NCBI GenBank assembly: GCA_021397835.1
Contig: JAJFZO010000407.1
Span: forward strand, 1,488,001-1,552,000
DNA length: 64,000 nucleotides
Direction of reading: 5' to 3'
Source of the DNA: Moringa oleifera
Taxonomy: Eukaryota; Streptophyta; Magnoliopsida; Brassicales; Moringaceae
Under the pieces are notes generated by a model. It made no database searches. It was not told where the DNA came from and saw nothing but the letters and a program-made list of their open reading frames with translations. This document shows, piece after piece, positions 12,001-23,888 of this stretch. A program made the translations under genes and the position numbers. Each line of letters begins with the position of its first letter. Position 1 is the first letter of the stretch.

Positions 12001-14958
12001 TTAATTTATTCTAAAACCATCCTTTTTTTTTTTTTAATTTTGAAAACAAATTATAACACAGCATTCAGATAGTATATGCTCCATTTTTTTATTTCTTTCT
12101 CACCTGAGGCTTGAATTTTAATTTTGGCTCCCCACTCAAAATGTGTCAAATTATTTTGTCTAATAACATTTGATCGATGTGCAATTTATACAGTTTAATT
12201 TTGATTTTAACTCAGAATTATTTAACTTACTTTGTTGACCCAAAATTTTCATGTTGAAATAATTTTACTGGAAAATCGATTCATTTTTTGTCAAAAAGAT
12301 TTTTATATCACAATGATTCAACTAAAATGAAGCCATTTAAATCGTTTAAATTTTACTTTTGACTTTTTTCGATTTGCTTGAATTTGAAGCAAACATTTTG
12401 ATTCAACTCATTTTATTACATGGTTCAAAATATTTTCATTTTTAATTTAACTCAAATCTTAAATATACACTTTGATTTAAATCATAAAAATTCAAATCAA
12501 ATAATTTGTTGATTCTAATATTTAAAACAATTTTTTTTCTAAAATCCAAGAGCAAATTAATTAATCAAATCTTGCATAGTTTAAAAAATAACATTTAGAC
12601 CAAATCAGTTCTGCCAAAATGAACTCAATCAACTTATATTCTCAATTAAACATCATCTTAAATTCAAATTTAGACAACTTGACCACACTAAAGGTGTAAT
12701 TCATTATTGTATACTCATAGTAAAATTACCTTGTTTTCGCATATCATTAATCAAATTAACCATCTATTTTTTAAATTCAACGATTTAATAAAATAAAAAT
12801 TAACTGTACATATTATTAAAGTGTTTAAATCAATAAACACATTAATATCTCATATATAATTAAATCAGATTAATACAAAATCAGAATGCCCTTGTATTGG
12901 TATCAAAAAGAGTTTGTAATAATCAGCAACATATCTGTGTTTAAAGATTTACATATCCTTTCCATAGTGCCAGCCAATCAATCAATTAAATTATGAAAAA
13001 AAATGTAATTTTTATTATTATTAGGAGAATTAGAAAATTAAACTGAAAATTAATTAATTTGTGACTCAAAAATTGATAAGAGAATTTTTTTTAAGATTAA
13101 AAAATAAATTAATTTGACCCAAATTGTGAGCCTTCCAAATAAAGCAAAGAAATCTACTGAAATAGGACACAATGTAGATCATTTAAATGTATGTGTGGTT
13201 CATGGAAGGCCAATAATTAAAAAGCAGAAGAAAATTGTAAAAGAAGCTCTTGCATGGGAAGCATCTTCTTCTAAGTCCCTTTTATTTTTGTCTTTTAATT
13301 AATTTGTTTTTCTTGGGGTTGTAAGACAAGAATGTTCTTCACTTGTTGGCTTCTTTTTCAATAGAATCTTAGAAAAGGTCTTCAATTATATGAGTTTGCC
13401 AAGACAATGAAATGGAAATTAAGGAGAAAAATTAAAATTGAATATGAAAAACATGATGATATATATGAGCTAATTAAATTTGCGGCTCAGAAATCATGCT
13501 AATTAGTAATATATAAAAGATTTAAATTTTTAACATATTTATGTAAGTGTTTTTTTGAATTTAATGAATAATTTAAAGGGATCAAATTCGTAATAACTAA
13601 GATTTTTAAATGGATAATATTTATAATACAATATAAATCAAGATAATATCATATTTATAATTATAAAATAATTAAAAACTAAATATCAAAATTGATGTCA
13701 TTAATTTGCAGAATCAAATTTAAGTTTTGAAGATCTTGATGACAAATGAGTTAAGGTCACAGATTTGACATCGCCTAAAGATCATTATTCTGATGAACAA
13801 TACAAATGAAAGCTTGATTAGGCATGCTATTGTTAGGGGAAAAATACCGGCAAATCTGGTTTTTTTTTTAAAACGAGAATCTGTCTTCCTTCCTCTTAAT
13901 TAAGGACAATCAGAGAGTAACTCAGATAGTTTTTTATAAAAGAAAATTAAATTAGAACAAGAAAGTAACTACAAAACATGAAAATTGTATAAAGATTTTT
14001 ACAGTAAGATCATGTTGAAATTCTTACCAGAAATCTGACCCAAAAGCTTCTAGTTACACAATGAAATTCTGTAGCTGCTGATGTTCATGTTAGCATTATG
14101 TAATATGATCTTAACTATGAAATTTTTGTTATTAGATGGAAAGCAATTTCATTATTCAAAAGTCTAATCTAGAACGTAAAAGAATTATGACACGATGAAA
14201 TGGTGTGGAAATGCGGAAAAGGCAGTTTGTCTTGTAGTAATAGAGAATATGAATTGCTGATGACCACACCAATCTTAGGACCTATGTGAATCACTTTACA
14301 CTGAAATGACCATTGAGCAATAACATTCCTAGTTCTGTTTGGGTCATTGATGGTGGAGTCCCTTTATGCCCTGTGATCAACCCCAGAAAAGGACCTCTGA
14401 GATTAGCAAACTCTTTCCTTCTGTTCATGCAAATTTAGGGAAGGTTCCGTGGAAATGCATTACCTTAAATGTAAAAGAAGATGAGTAATTCCTTTCTGAT
14501 CAGGCTGTGAATCTTCACCAAGAGAATTTATCCAAAACCCTTTTTGCCTTTTTGTCTGTGTTTAATAAGAAAACATAGATACCCACTTGCCCATGTGAAG
14601 GACCCACTTCATGGCTATATGATTCATGGTCTCGCTGACTTGCTGTGGAAAAAACACATTCCTTTTTGTTGATTGTAAAACACTAATCAGCCAGGAGACA
14701 CCCAATCAAGAACTAATTCCAGGGACAGAGAAGAGGTAGACGGACAAGGAGAGATAGGGTTATATGATACTGTAGCAACTAAGAAGATTTCTCAGTAGGT
14801 CTTTCTGATGTGCCAGAAGAGGGAGAAGGGTCTGTCATGTGTAGGGGTCCAAAAGGCAATTTAGCTGCCAGTCTTTCTATCTTGCATATTATATGTGTCC
14901 TTATATCTCTCAAGCTTAATTAACCAGATCTATTCTTATTCACAGTCTACTTTAAACC
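9089..14958. other. Long intergenic region between hydrolase and TFL1-like gene
   Basis: 9089-9430 is likely promoter/5' UTR of the minus-strand hydrolase. About 9650-13900 is AT-rich spacer with (TA)n near 10363-10376 and 11459-11472 and several poly-A/T runs. 14000-14958 is less AT-rich and is probably the upstream region of the TFL1-like gene. I see no gene or clear mobile element. Confidence 0.7.
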
Positions 14959-14970
14959 CTATAAATATAG
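14959..14970 (+). promoter_or_regulatory. TATA box of the TFL1/CEN-like gene
   Basis: CTATAAATATAG lies 168 bp upstream of the start codon, a normal distance for a plant TATA box plus a 5' UTR of about 135-150 nt. Confidence 0.6.
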
Positions 14971-15054
14971 AGTTTAATCTCCTTGTTTCCATACCCCAAC
15001 AAAGGAAACTTCCTCTTCCGCTCTCTCATTTGTCCTCTGAGGGCCCTCCTCTCC

Positions 15055-15060
<6 letters not shown>

Positions 15061-15099
<39 letters not shown>
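15061..15099 (+). repeat. (CT)n microsatellite in the 5' UTR of the TFL1-like gene
   Basis: About 19 uninterrupted CT units lie 39 bp before the start codon. CT-rich leaders are common in plants, and this one is likely polymorphic in length. Confidence 0.9.
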
Positions 15100-15102
<3 letters not shown>

Positions 15103-15137
15103 GACACAAAAACACAGAGACGTCGACGGTGGAATTA

Positions 15138-16940
15138 ATGGAGAGGATTGCAGAGCCTCTGATTGTAGGGAGAGTGATAGGAGATGTTCTTGATTCTTTC
15201 ACTCCAAGTATAAAAGTGTGTGTGACTTACAACAGCAATAAGCAGGTCTGCAATGGGCATGAGCTCTTTCCTCCCACTCTTATCACAAAACCCAGGGTTG
15301 AGATTCAAGGAGGTGATATGAGATCTTTCTTCACCCTGGTAGTACTCTCACAACCCAGAAATTCTTCCTTTTCTTTTCTTCTTTTCTCTCTGCTTGAAAA
15401 TTTTTCCTGGGTTTTGTTTGGCTAAAAGGAAAATCTCTTTTCCTACACTGTCCACAGCTTTGAGCTGAGCCTCTATTATTGACATTCTCTGCTGTTGCAT
15501 AGCTAGCATGAACATATAACACCCTTTATCTTTCATTGCAGGTAATGACTGACCCTGATGTTCCTGGCCCTAGTGATCCTTATCTAAGGGAACACCTCCA
15601 CTGGTACACAACCCTAAACTTACTCATAAAATAGTAGCATTTTCTTTCCAAATCATTTCACTTTGCTCTATTTATTCATGTCAATCAGATCTCTCCATTA
15701 ACCTATGTTAGTTCTTTGACATCTGTTGGTTTTTCTAAACAAGTATATGTCATACACACACACACACACACGTATATTTAATTATATGGTCATGCATGAA
15801 TTTTCAATAACCTAAAAGCCCTTATTAAATCAATACGATATTTGTAATATTTTGATAAGAATGTATACTAGATCCACAAATGAATGTTAAGGGTTATTAA
15901 ACTTAATTTACATTCCTACATAAATATAATGCTTGTCTTCTTCAAGAATAATAACATAGGAAAGCTCCTCTTTATAGATTGTGCTTCCATTGTATATTCA
16001 AGAAACTTAATTTGGGTCGATCAACAATTGAAAGATTACAATTCAATTTTTTGTTTTATACTCCATTTGTACTCATTTTATATGGTATAACCCTAGTTTC
16101 AATTTAATCTTTCATAGATTATATCAAACTTAAGTCCAGTGGTCCATAGGCACAAAGTTCAATTGGTGGATTCTCTAATATGCATGCAATTATAATTTAC
16201 AAAGAAACAGACTTACCCAACTAAACAAAAACTATGATTTTATCATGAACACTCATTTTTTCTTTTAAATTCATTTTCTTTTTGCTAATGGTCAGTAATA
16301 ATTTACATCACATATATGCTTGATTCTGTACCTCTCATATATGAGCACCATACATTAACTGTGAATTGATTCTCTCGTGAAAAAAAGAGGGGAAAAGTAC
16401 TAAATGGGTATCTTCATTCTTCACCACACCAGCCTTCGAGAATACCAAGCTCTTTCTCTGATCACTGTGAAGCAAACTTGTCCGAGAAAAAGCTCAATGT
16501 TTTCCCGGAAAACCTGCAAAACAGCAAGCAATAAGAAGAACTAACACTTTCTTCAATTACTTTACAGGATGGTGACTAATATTCCTGGCACAACAGATGC
16601 TACATTTGGTAGGCTGACTGTCTTTTCATACACGAAAAGTTCATGTGGAAGTTATCTTAAGAGGAGTTCTTCTGTTCTTTTGGTCCCTCCATTAATGGGT
16701 GCTTCTGTTTCCATTGCAACAGGAAAAGAGGTAGTGAGCTATGAGATCCCGAAGCCTATCATAGGGATCCACAGGTTCGTGTTCGTTGTATTCAAGCAGA
16801 AACGCAGACAGACAGTGAACCCACCTTCTTCACGAGACAACTTCAGCGCCCGAAAGTTTGCAGCAGAAAACGATCTGGGTCTTCCTGTTGCTGCTGTCTA
16901 CTTCAATGCACAAAGAGAAACAGCCGCAAGAAGACGCTGA
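15138..16940 (+). CDS. CEN/TFL1-like: TERMINAL FLOWER 1 / CENTRORADIALIS-like PEBP floral repressor
   Basis: Exons: 15138-15338, 15542-15603, 16568-16608, 16723-16940 (201, 62, 41 and 218 nt). The 62 and 41 nt middle exons are the hallmark of plant FT/TFL1 genes. The product is 173 residues. The PEBP motifs [18 protein letters not shown] and GIHRF are present. The two residues that separate repressors from activators are of TFL1 type: His85 in REHLHW (Tyr in FT) and Asp140 in SRDNF (Gln in FT). It ends in the usual ETAARRR. By family knowledge it binds FD-type bZIP factors and 14-3-3 proteins and keeps meristems indeterminate by delaying flowering. The leader has a TATA box and a (CT)n tract. 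Intron 1 starts gtagta, and intron 2 (964 bp) holds an (AC)n tract at 15753-15771. CEN versus TFL1 orthology is not settled by eye. Confidence 0.97.
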
Positions 16941-19785
16941 AGAAGAGAAAAAACCCCAAAAGAAACCAGAACCCCAGGAGTCCGATCCATCTTATTATGC
17001 AATATAGACTTTGTGGTTCTGATCAATAAGACTTGTTAGCTTCTGTCAATGGTTTTCCTTTCTGTTAAACTATTGGAATATATGATCCACTGATGTGATC
17101 TGATCCTGTATGTTTTACATTTTTGTGTGGTTAATGAAGCGTGGGTGCTCCTATTTTCACGAGCCGAATCATAAGGGCACACCGCCTCTGGTGCTAAGCC
17201 AGTCAACTAGCCACTTATTTTTCTTGCGTCCCTCACTGTCTCACTGTCTTTTCAGTTCTGTCTTCTGTAGAGTTCCAAAGTGCATATGAAGAAACCTGTG
17301 GGCATTGCCATGGTCCCATGAAGCAACTTGCTTTGCTTTGGATCTTCTGTGCCCCAGGGATCTTCATCTTCTACTGTTGGTGTGTATTAACATGCAGAGA
17401 GCTATCCTCCATAGCTTACCATCTATGGGAGATTATTCAGCCTTCCTGTGTACACAGAAAATACCAGAAACTTAGTATTTTCCTTAAAAGGGTTCTACTT
17501 CTTCAGCTGGGAGGAGTTTTCTTTCCCGAGAACCAAGCAACGTGGTAGGGTTTAGCCAATTCTGGGTACCTCCCTACACTGCCCTAAGAGGTAAGCAACT
17601 AAACTACTGCTTTAAACCTTAACCACTTGAATTAATTTTTATGATTTAAAACTAAAGAAAAAAATAAATAAAACAAATTTTATTTAATTATCATATATGT
17701 TAACATTCTTAAAAGAACAGTAAAAATAAGATTTAACAGAACCCTGGTCCAAATAAAAATAGAAGAAACATTTTGTTGGACACTTGATTTATGGTACAGT
17801 TTGCTAGATATGATTGATTTAGTATTAACATAATGATTATAATAAAGCATTTATGGATTTTTTTAATGTATGATATAATTAAAAGTAGTGCTAATTAAAT
17901 TGACAAGATCTTTTGGCGAGCAGTAGATGGTTTAATTATTTTGTTTTTCCAAATTTCACGATGTGATGCTACACTCCTCTCTCTCATAATGACAGAAGAA
18001 AATATTTTAATTTTTAGTCCATGTAACAATTCTACACTTTCTTATAATTAATTTATATACATGAATATATATATAAATAATTTTATTTTTATTTTTTAGT
18101 TATTTAATCTTTTATATATCGATAATTTATCTAATATAAGATAACTTTATGTACTTATTCTTACCTTATAAATTTGACGCGCAATTTTAATTTTACAAGA
18201 TAATCCCTTAAAATAATGTCTTTTAAAAAAAAAATGTTGTCCAAGTGGATTGAACTTGAAACTTTATTTTTTGTCCGTTTATGCTTTTTAACCTAAGGCA
18301 ACCTTGAGGAGGTTTTAATTATTCTAAATTAAAATAAAAAGTTTATAATGAAATGGTTTCACTTTTATCTTATAAGAAATTTTCATAAATGATATCAATG
18401 AAATTATTTTTTAAAAAATAATTAATTTTATAAAAATACTTTTTTATTTTAAAATAATTAATAAATTAATAAAAATAAAAATTAATTATATCCATGAGGC
18501 ATAAATTTTATTCATCAACTTAAATTAAAAATGTCTATTTAAAATTTATATTTTTATTAAATTTTAAACAATAAAGCTTTTATTTTATAATTTTTATTAA
18601 TATTAATAATTTTGTATAACATGTATATAATTTTTATTTATACAATCATCTCGATATTTTTTTTAAAATATTATATTTTATAATAAATAAAAATTTAAAT
18701 ATTACTATAATTAAAAAAAATTATTAATATTAAAAAAAATTATTAAAAAAAATTCAGATTTAAAATCTAAGAAAATCTTAATCTCAAATAAATAATTTTT
18801 TTGTAAGTTTCATTTGAAATCATAAGTAAAACAATTTTTTTGGTATAATTAATTTTTAAAATAATAAATACAAAATTTTAATTTATTTGGTTTTAAAATT
18901 CAAATAATAAAGGAAAGTAATATTTCATTAGTTTCTTTCTTTTCTACACCTTTTTCTCTTAATTTTTTTTTTCACTGCAAATATTCAAGTAAAAACAAAA
19001 ATTTTTTCCAAATGTCCGCGTGGCAAAATAGGAGTTAGCCAGCGTAACATATGCGGCCAAGATTTCCGCACAACATATTTTATAAAGCATGCACGGAGAC
19101 TGACTCTGCTGCAGACAGAGCATAGGCATCCTGACAAAAGAAAAAAACAAAAGCAAGTCTAGAAATGAAAAATAAATGGAATTTTGAGTCGGTTAAAACT
19201 TAGAAGGCCACTAAAACGGTGCGTTTTAGAGGGTGATTGTACGCAGTGCAGAGCAATGAGTTGGCAGAGTACATATAAGACGCATGTCCTAAAAAGATGG
19301 GTCGGTAATGGGTTGAGGATTCCGAGCACAGCGACAATTGAAGGTTTCTTGGTGCAGCCAATTTCAAGTACGCTCAGCTTGCAGAGATGTGTTGACGCTA
19401 GTAATTCTACTCAGCCAATTCCACCACAGTGGATTTCCTTTCTTGTCTTTTGCCCACATGTGCTGCTCCAAATCTGACTTTTGGACATTTTTGCCCTTTA
19501 CCGAAATACTTTTCTCTTAAGGAAAAAAAATGTTTTTTTTTAATTTTTGCTTTTTAATTCTGGTCTCTGTAGTGAACTTGTTATCAAGCTAAACCCAGAC
19601 CATTTCACCACACTAGAAGACACAAAAGACGGGGCTTTCCATATGAATTTGGTCCTATCATACCAAAAAAAAGGACTAAAAAAAAGCATAAGAAAATTTG
19701 TTTGAAATTACTTCACTTCTAAAACAGAAGTAGCATTGGCTTTAGATTTGCGTTGGAAACAACAAATCTATAAACTGATCCATTG
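16941..19785. other. Intergenic region with a promoter-like patch
   Basis: 16941-17060 is probably 3' UTR of the TFL1-like gene. 17600-18950 is AT-rich spacer. 19180-19480 stands out as less AT-rich: it has the 14-mer AAACGGTGCGTTTT, two CCAAT-type boxes (19355-19361 and 19411-19417) and a TATA-like TACATATAAG, but no gene could be attached to it. An open minus-strand frame with an odd Trp-rich stretch (19364-19516) is discussed under findings. Confidence 0.5.
19213..19227. promoter_or_regulatory. Near-palindromic promoter-type motif AAAACGGTGCGTTTT
   Basis: The same 14 bases (AAACGGTGCGTTTT) recur at 46182-46195, about 100 bp upstream of the carrier-protein-like gene. It sits beside CCAAT-type boxes. 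Function is inferred only from position and recurrence. Confidence 0.35.
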
Positions 19786-20121
19786 TCAGTTTAAATGAAT
19801 AACCTGTGTGCTTGTGCTGTAAACCAAAGGGCCCCAAACATGGAAGCCCTTTGTTATATCACCTATCTGCAGCATATTACATGCTTTAGATACCGTAGGA
19901 ATGGCACTGGAAACATCAGATATGGGCAGCAAGCAATTTGCCAGAAGTGCACTGCTGGTTGCCGTGAAGTAGCTCTCCCAGTAATGAGGAGGAGGAATGC
20001 TGTTAACCGCCTCCAGGTTGATCTCGAACAACTCTTCTTCTTCTTCTTTATCTTCCATGTCCGCCACAACTTTGCCAGCCAATCCCTGCTCTGAAGAATC
20101 TTTAATGGAAGCAGAAGCCAT
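19786..20121 (-). CDS. Small acidic plant protein of unknown function
   Basis: The frame from ATG at 20121 gives 111 residues. The start context CACAATGGC is a good plant initiation context. An upstream in-frame ATG at 20286 exists but leads through a UTR-like stretch. The N-terminus (MASASIKDSSEQ) is followed by an acidic run (KEEEEELFEINLEAVN) and by IPPPHYWESYFTATSSALLA, then NCLLPISDVSSAIP. This part looks like conserved plant coding sequence, which I know only as an uncharacterised family. The last part (after AIPT) is less convincing. A GT splice donor directly after AIPT would allow an intron and a different C-terminus, but I could not find that exon. No signal peptide or membrane segment is clear. 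Confidence 0.6.
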   Translation of the reverse strand: MASASIKDSSEQGLAGKVVADMEDKEEEEELFEINLEAVNSIPPPHYWESYFTATSSALLANCLLPISDVSSAIPTVSKACNMLQIGDITKGFHVWGPLVYSTSTQVIHLN

Positions 20122-23077
20122 TGTGGCTTGTGGGTTCTCCGTTTTGTGAAGCTTCAATGATTTTATATGCGTATGTATAGGTGATCCCCTTCTGGGTGGA
20201 GTTAGAAGCAAGGTAGCAAGTAGAACTCTTTTCAACAAATCTTCAACAATCAAAGATGAGATCAATGTAACTTTCTCCAAAACCACAGTTTATCTTTACC
20301 TGCTCCAAATTGGATGCTCAAACCAATGGCTGACATGTGCATTTGTCTCAGTAAATTTCGCAACCATAAGATAGATAGAAGGCGAAGCTAAAAGAAGAAA
20401 GAAACAATGGAATTGATAAATTTAAGGTCAAGGAGAACCACCTACAGTTAATTGTTTCTTTCCTACTTAGATCAAGCAGTTGGTAGTTTAAGGAAAGTCC
20501 TTAATCACTTTAAGCCTTGGTCAACATAACTTCTAAAGCAAGTCTTAGAAATAGTGGTTCACTTGCTTGTACTACCACCACAGAAACAGAAAAGACAATC
20601 TAGAATTCAAAGGTGAAGCTTTCTTGTGCTTATATATGGCAGTTAAAATCTAGGCATACAAGTGCTTGCAAAATTAAACAATTGCAAGTTTTTAAGATTT
20701 GGGAACCTGCTGATAACAGAAAGCGAAGGAAACCCATGTCCAAAAAAAACTTAGAAGCTTGGGGTAATGGAGGAACAGTGAGTACAAAGTCAGCAGCAGT
20801 AGACCTAACCCCCTAAACAATATTGTACTCAGCACTTCCACCTCCACCAACCAACTAAGAACCCATTGACTCCTCATTCAATGGTTGTTACACCCTAAAA
20901 CAGATATGTTCACAAAATATCAAAGGAACCCTTGGTTTTGAATTTGATTATATGCTTCTCAATTTACCAGAAGGAAAAATATTAAGCTACACCCATCCTG
21001 GTCTTGACAAAGTAGTCAAGACAGATTATGAAATAATAGACATGGAATCAGACTAGTCCTCAGACAGATAGGGAAGATTCAACATGACTTCATAATGACA
21101 ACGATTTTTGAAGCCTGTCAAGAACAACAATCCTAAAAATCTGAACAACAATGGAACCATATGTCATAGTGGAATCAGCATGACATGGAACTGTGCCAAA
21201 GAAACAAAGAGTTTATGTGATCACTTACAATTCCCTCAACTAAGAAACAAAAGAAAAAACCAAAAGATATCCTCCCCCTTTCCTTATTGGCAGATGTGAC
21301 AAAAGGAACGGAGTTGCTTCAAATGACCCCTCGATATCTTCAATTACATATGTATCAACAGCAGTATTCGAAAACGAATGCATCTTCTGAAGCCAAACCT
21401 AGCAACAATTTCTTTTTCCTCTCCACTTTTCGTTTTCTTTTTGTATTTTTTTGTTTTTTTTTTGTGGGTTTTTGGGGGGGGGGGGGGGGGGGGGGGGAAT
21501 GGGGATAAAAGCAACTTATATTTATCCTCACTGAAAATAAATTAGTATTCGGCTCGAGTTCCAGTTTCAGCTTGATAGCTATATCTTTCCTTTCTTAACT
21601 GGGTTTTATAACTTCACATATAGCTCAGCTTGTGACTTCGCAACCTCAGTTTCGAAATTGGGAACTGCCCTTTCTTAATTAGAAAGGTTATATAGGTAGC
21701 TTAGCTGGTTAGATTTACTGAAGGCAATTCAATCGTTCCTACCTAAGAGTTTTCAATTTCCCATGGAATCCCGGGGTTTTTCCTCGCAACACTGGTAGCG
21801 CTTGCGAAAGCCAACCTAAAGATTGAAAAATCCATACAAAGGAAGAAGTACCAAAATTCAGCCTTCTGGGATAGATTTCTCATAGATCTTAGATTGGGAA
21901 ACATATTAAGAAAATCAGAAGGCTCTAAGTTCTTTCATTTTATCACTAGCATTTTTTTTTAATCAGATTCATTTTATCACTAGCATTTTCAGGAATTTCG
22001 GAATCACAAGATTCCCTAGAATACTCAGCACCAAAATAGGTGTACCAAAAACATGGAACCACACAATCTAGAGCTGCAGCTTTGAGATGGTGCCAGTAAA
22101 ACAGTAACTTAAAAATCATAGACAACATTCACAACAAACTTGCAGGTAACAACATAAAAATTTTGATGTGTGCATAGATTGGTTAAAAATTTGAACATTC
22201 AATAGACAGGCACATTTGTAAATACGACTAGAACAACTTAGAGTTAACTTTATTTGAACACTATTTAACCTGAAATGCTCATTTTTTCAGAATTGCTAGG
22301 CAAGTGCCAACATCTCAAGCTACAATGTTTGGGCAACAACAATTCAGCCAAGGACTTGGACACACACATTTTGGTGAATAATGCAGTTGTATGACAACTA
22401 TATCCAGTCCTGTGATTCACCAGCACTTGAATAGGCTGAAAAAGAGTGGCACAGTATTATTTGAGAAAAAGAAGGTTCTATGGTTCTGTTAATCATCTCT
22501 GGAAAGTAAATAAATCAACCACAAAACTTACAATCTCCCTGAACCCCAACAACCAATGTAATCCACCAAAATGGAAAGCTACAGAAAAGAAGAAAGTCCC
22601 CCACCAAAAAAGAAAAGGTACGCATAGCTAGAACTATCAAACACCAAACAAATTGTGAAACAATGATAAACTTATTAAAAATACAATTTAGACAATTTTT
22701 CCACCTTATCAACTCTAGTGGAATCAACATTGTTTTCTTTAGGTTAGAAAACTAAATAGGCAACAATACTCCATTGGGACACAATACAAAAGAGAACATA
22801 ATATCTATTGCACATTATCGTGCCATAGTCTGCAGTCATTTTCCCAGACACTCTCATCAAAAATGAAATCACCAAAGTGGCATTTCAATACAGTAGTCTA
22901 ACCACATAAAAATATTCATTTACAGGTATAAGAGCCTCTATATCTCTCTATCTTTCCATCTCTCCAGCCATCACACCAATTCAAGTCATCCAATTAACAA
23001 CAATTAGATCCATCCATTCACTACTGCTACAAGATTTCCCCCTTCATGAGAAATAAGTACCACCTCCAAAGTACCAG
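20122..23077. other. Intergenic region between the unknown small gene and the YIP gene
   Basis: 20122-20400 is upstream sequence of the unknown minus-strand gene. The part near 23077 is probably 3' UTR of the YIP gene. A run of 24 G lies at 21474-21497, directly after a T-rich stretch. 21540-21830 has a more even base composition than its flanks (see findings). No gene is seen. Confidence 0.6.
21474..21497 (+). repeat. Poly-G run, 24 bases
   Basis: An uninterrupted run of 24 G following a T-rich stretch. Similar runs of 15 G (6379-6393) and 16 G (33379-33394) occur elsewhere in the window. Such runs are error-prone in sequencing and could form G-quadruplexes. Confidence 0.9.
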
Positions 23078-23848
23078 CTAAAATATTACTAGAAGTGAAA
23101 ACAGAGTATAAATCAAGAAACAAGCATACGCAATCAACCCGCGGTGCTCCTCCGCTCCATCAGCCACGGAAACCATGAGGTTCGTGCACACCCTGGTGGC
23201 CCAGACCACAAAGACCCCTGCAATCACGAACCTTGCCGGCCCACTCCCCTGCGGCACGAACAGTGACACCGCAGACAAGATCACCACTGGAAGCAGGCAG
23301 TAACCAACCACGCTGGTACAAGTGTGCAGATCTAGGTTCCCGTTCCTCCCAGCCAACATGTTAAACACCACATACAGGAAGATAGAGGACACCACGATCC
23401 AGCCCAAGATAACCCCGAATTGGATCTTTCCTGCAAGCAACTGGAAAAGGCAGAGGGCAAGGTACAGGAATATCGGGCCAGAGAGATCCGAGTCCTTGTG
23501 GACGGTCGGGTTGACCCGGAAAGGGTTGAGGATGGATTTGGTCTTCCTCCAGATTTGGTCCGGGTGGATACCAAGTTCATCGAGAAGGGGCTCCTCGTCG
23601 TCGAAGGAGGCGGTGCCCATGGAGGAGGAAGAGAACGAATTGATGGTTCCGCCAAAGGGTGCTGACGTGGATCCCGTGGCAGCAGCAGCAGAGCCGACAT
23701 CAAATGACATGAAAGGGATAGCAGAGGAAGCGGACGGGCGAGGAGGTTGGAAAGGAGCCGTGGGGACACGCCGTTGCTGTAGGTTGCCGCCGGCAGGGTT
23801 CCCGCCAGCGGGAAAGATAACCGGAGGAACCGCGAACTCCTTCGTCAT
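23078..23848 (-). CDS. YIP: YIP1-family membrane trafficking protein (YIPF5/Yip1 type)
   Basis: An intronless frame of 256 residues. The cytosolic N-terminal half is Pro/Ser/Ala-rich and ends in FDDEEPLLDELGIHPDQIW, the acidic LLDELGI motif typical of YIP1-type proteins just before the membrane domain. The C-terminal half has about five hydrophobic helices (for example GPIFLYLALCLFQLLAG, FGVILGWIVVSSIFLYVVF, VVGYCLLPVVILSAVSLFV and, at the very end, a FLIYTLFSLLVIF-type helix). YIP proteins bind Rab GTPases and act in ER-to-Golgi transport and Golgi structure. A telo-box lies about 30 bp upstream of the start. Several long frames on other strands across 23322-23876 are shadows of this GC-richer gene. 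Confidence 0.95.
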   Translation of the reverse strand: MTKEFAVPPVIFPAGGNPAGGNLQQRRVPTAPFQPPRPSASSAIPFMSFDVGSAAAATGSTSAPFGGTINSFSSSSMGTASFDDEEPLLDELGIHPDQIWRKTKSILNPFRVNPTVHKDSDLSGPIFLYLALCLFQLLAGKIQFGVILGWIVVSSIFLYVVFNMLAGRNGNLDLHTCTSVVGYCLLPVVILSAVSLFVPQGSGPARFVIAGVFVVWATRVCTNLMVSVADGAEEHRGLIAYACFLIYTLFSLLVIF

Positions 23849-23879
23849 CTTTTCCTGGTTGCTTGAAATTAAATGAAGA

Positions 23880-23888
23880 TTAGGGTTT
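23880..23888 (-). promoter_or_regulatory. Telo-box-like AAACCCTAA in the YIP leader
   Basis: Read on the gene strand the site is AAACCCTAA, about 30 bp before the start codon. Telo-boxes near plant starts are linked to expression in dividing cells. A single 9-mer is weak evidence. Confidence 0.35.

Noticed and set aside
14895..15425. 176-residue plus-strand frame upstream of the TFL1-like gene
   Set aside because: It is exon 1 of that gene extended upstream through the CT-rich leader and downstream into intron 1.
15331..15536. Two minus-strand frames of about 62 residues
   Set aside because: They lie in intron 1 of the TFL1-like gene with no splice or homology support.
23322..23876. 184-residue plus-strand frame
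   Set aside because: Shadow of the GC-richer YIP coding sequence on the opposite strand.
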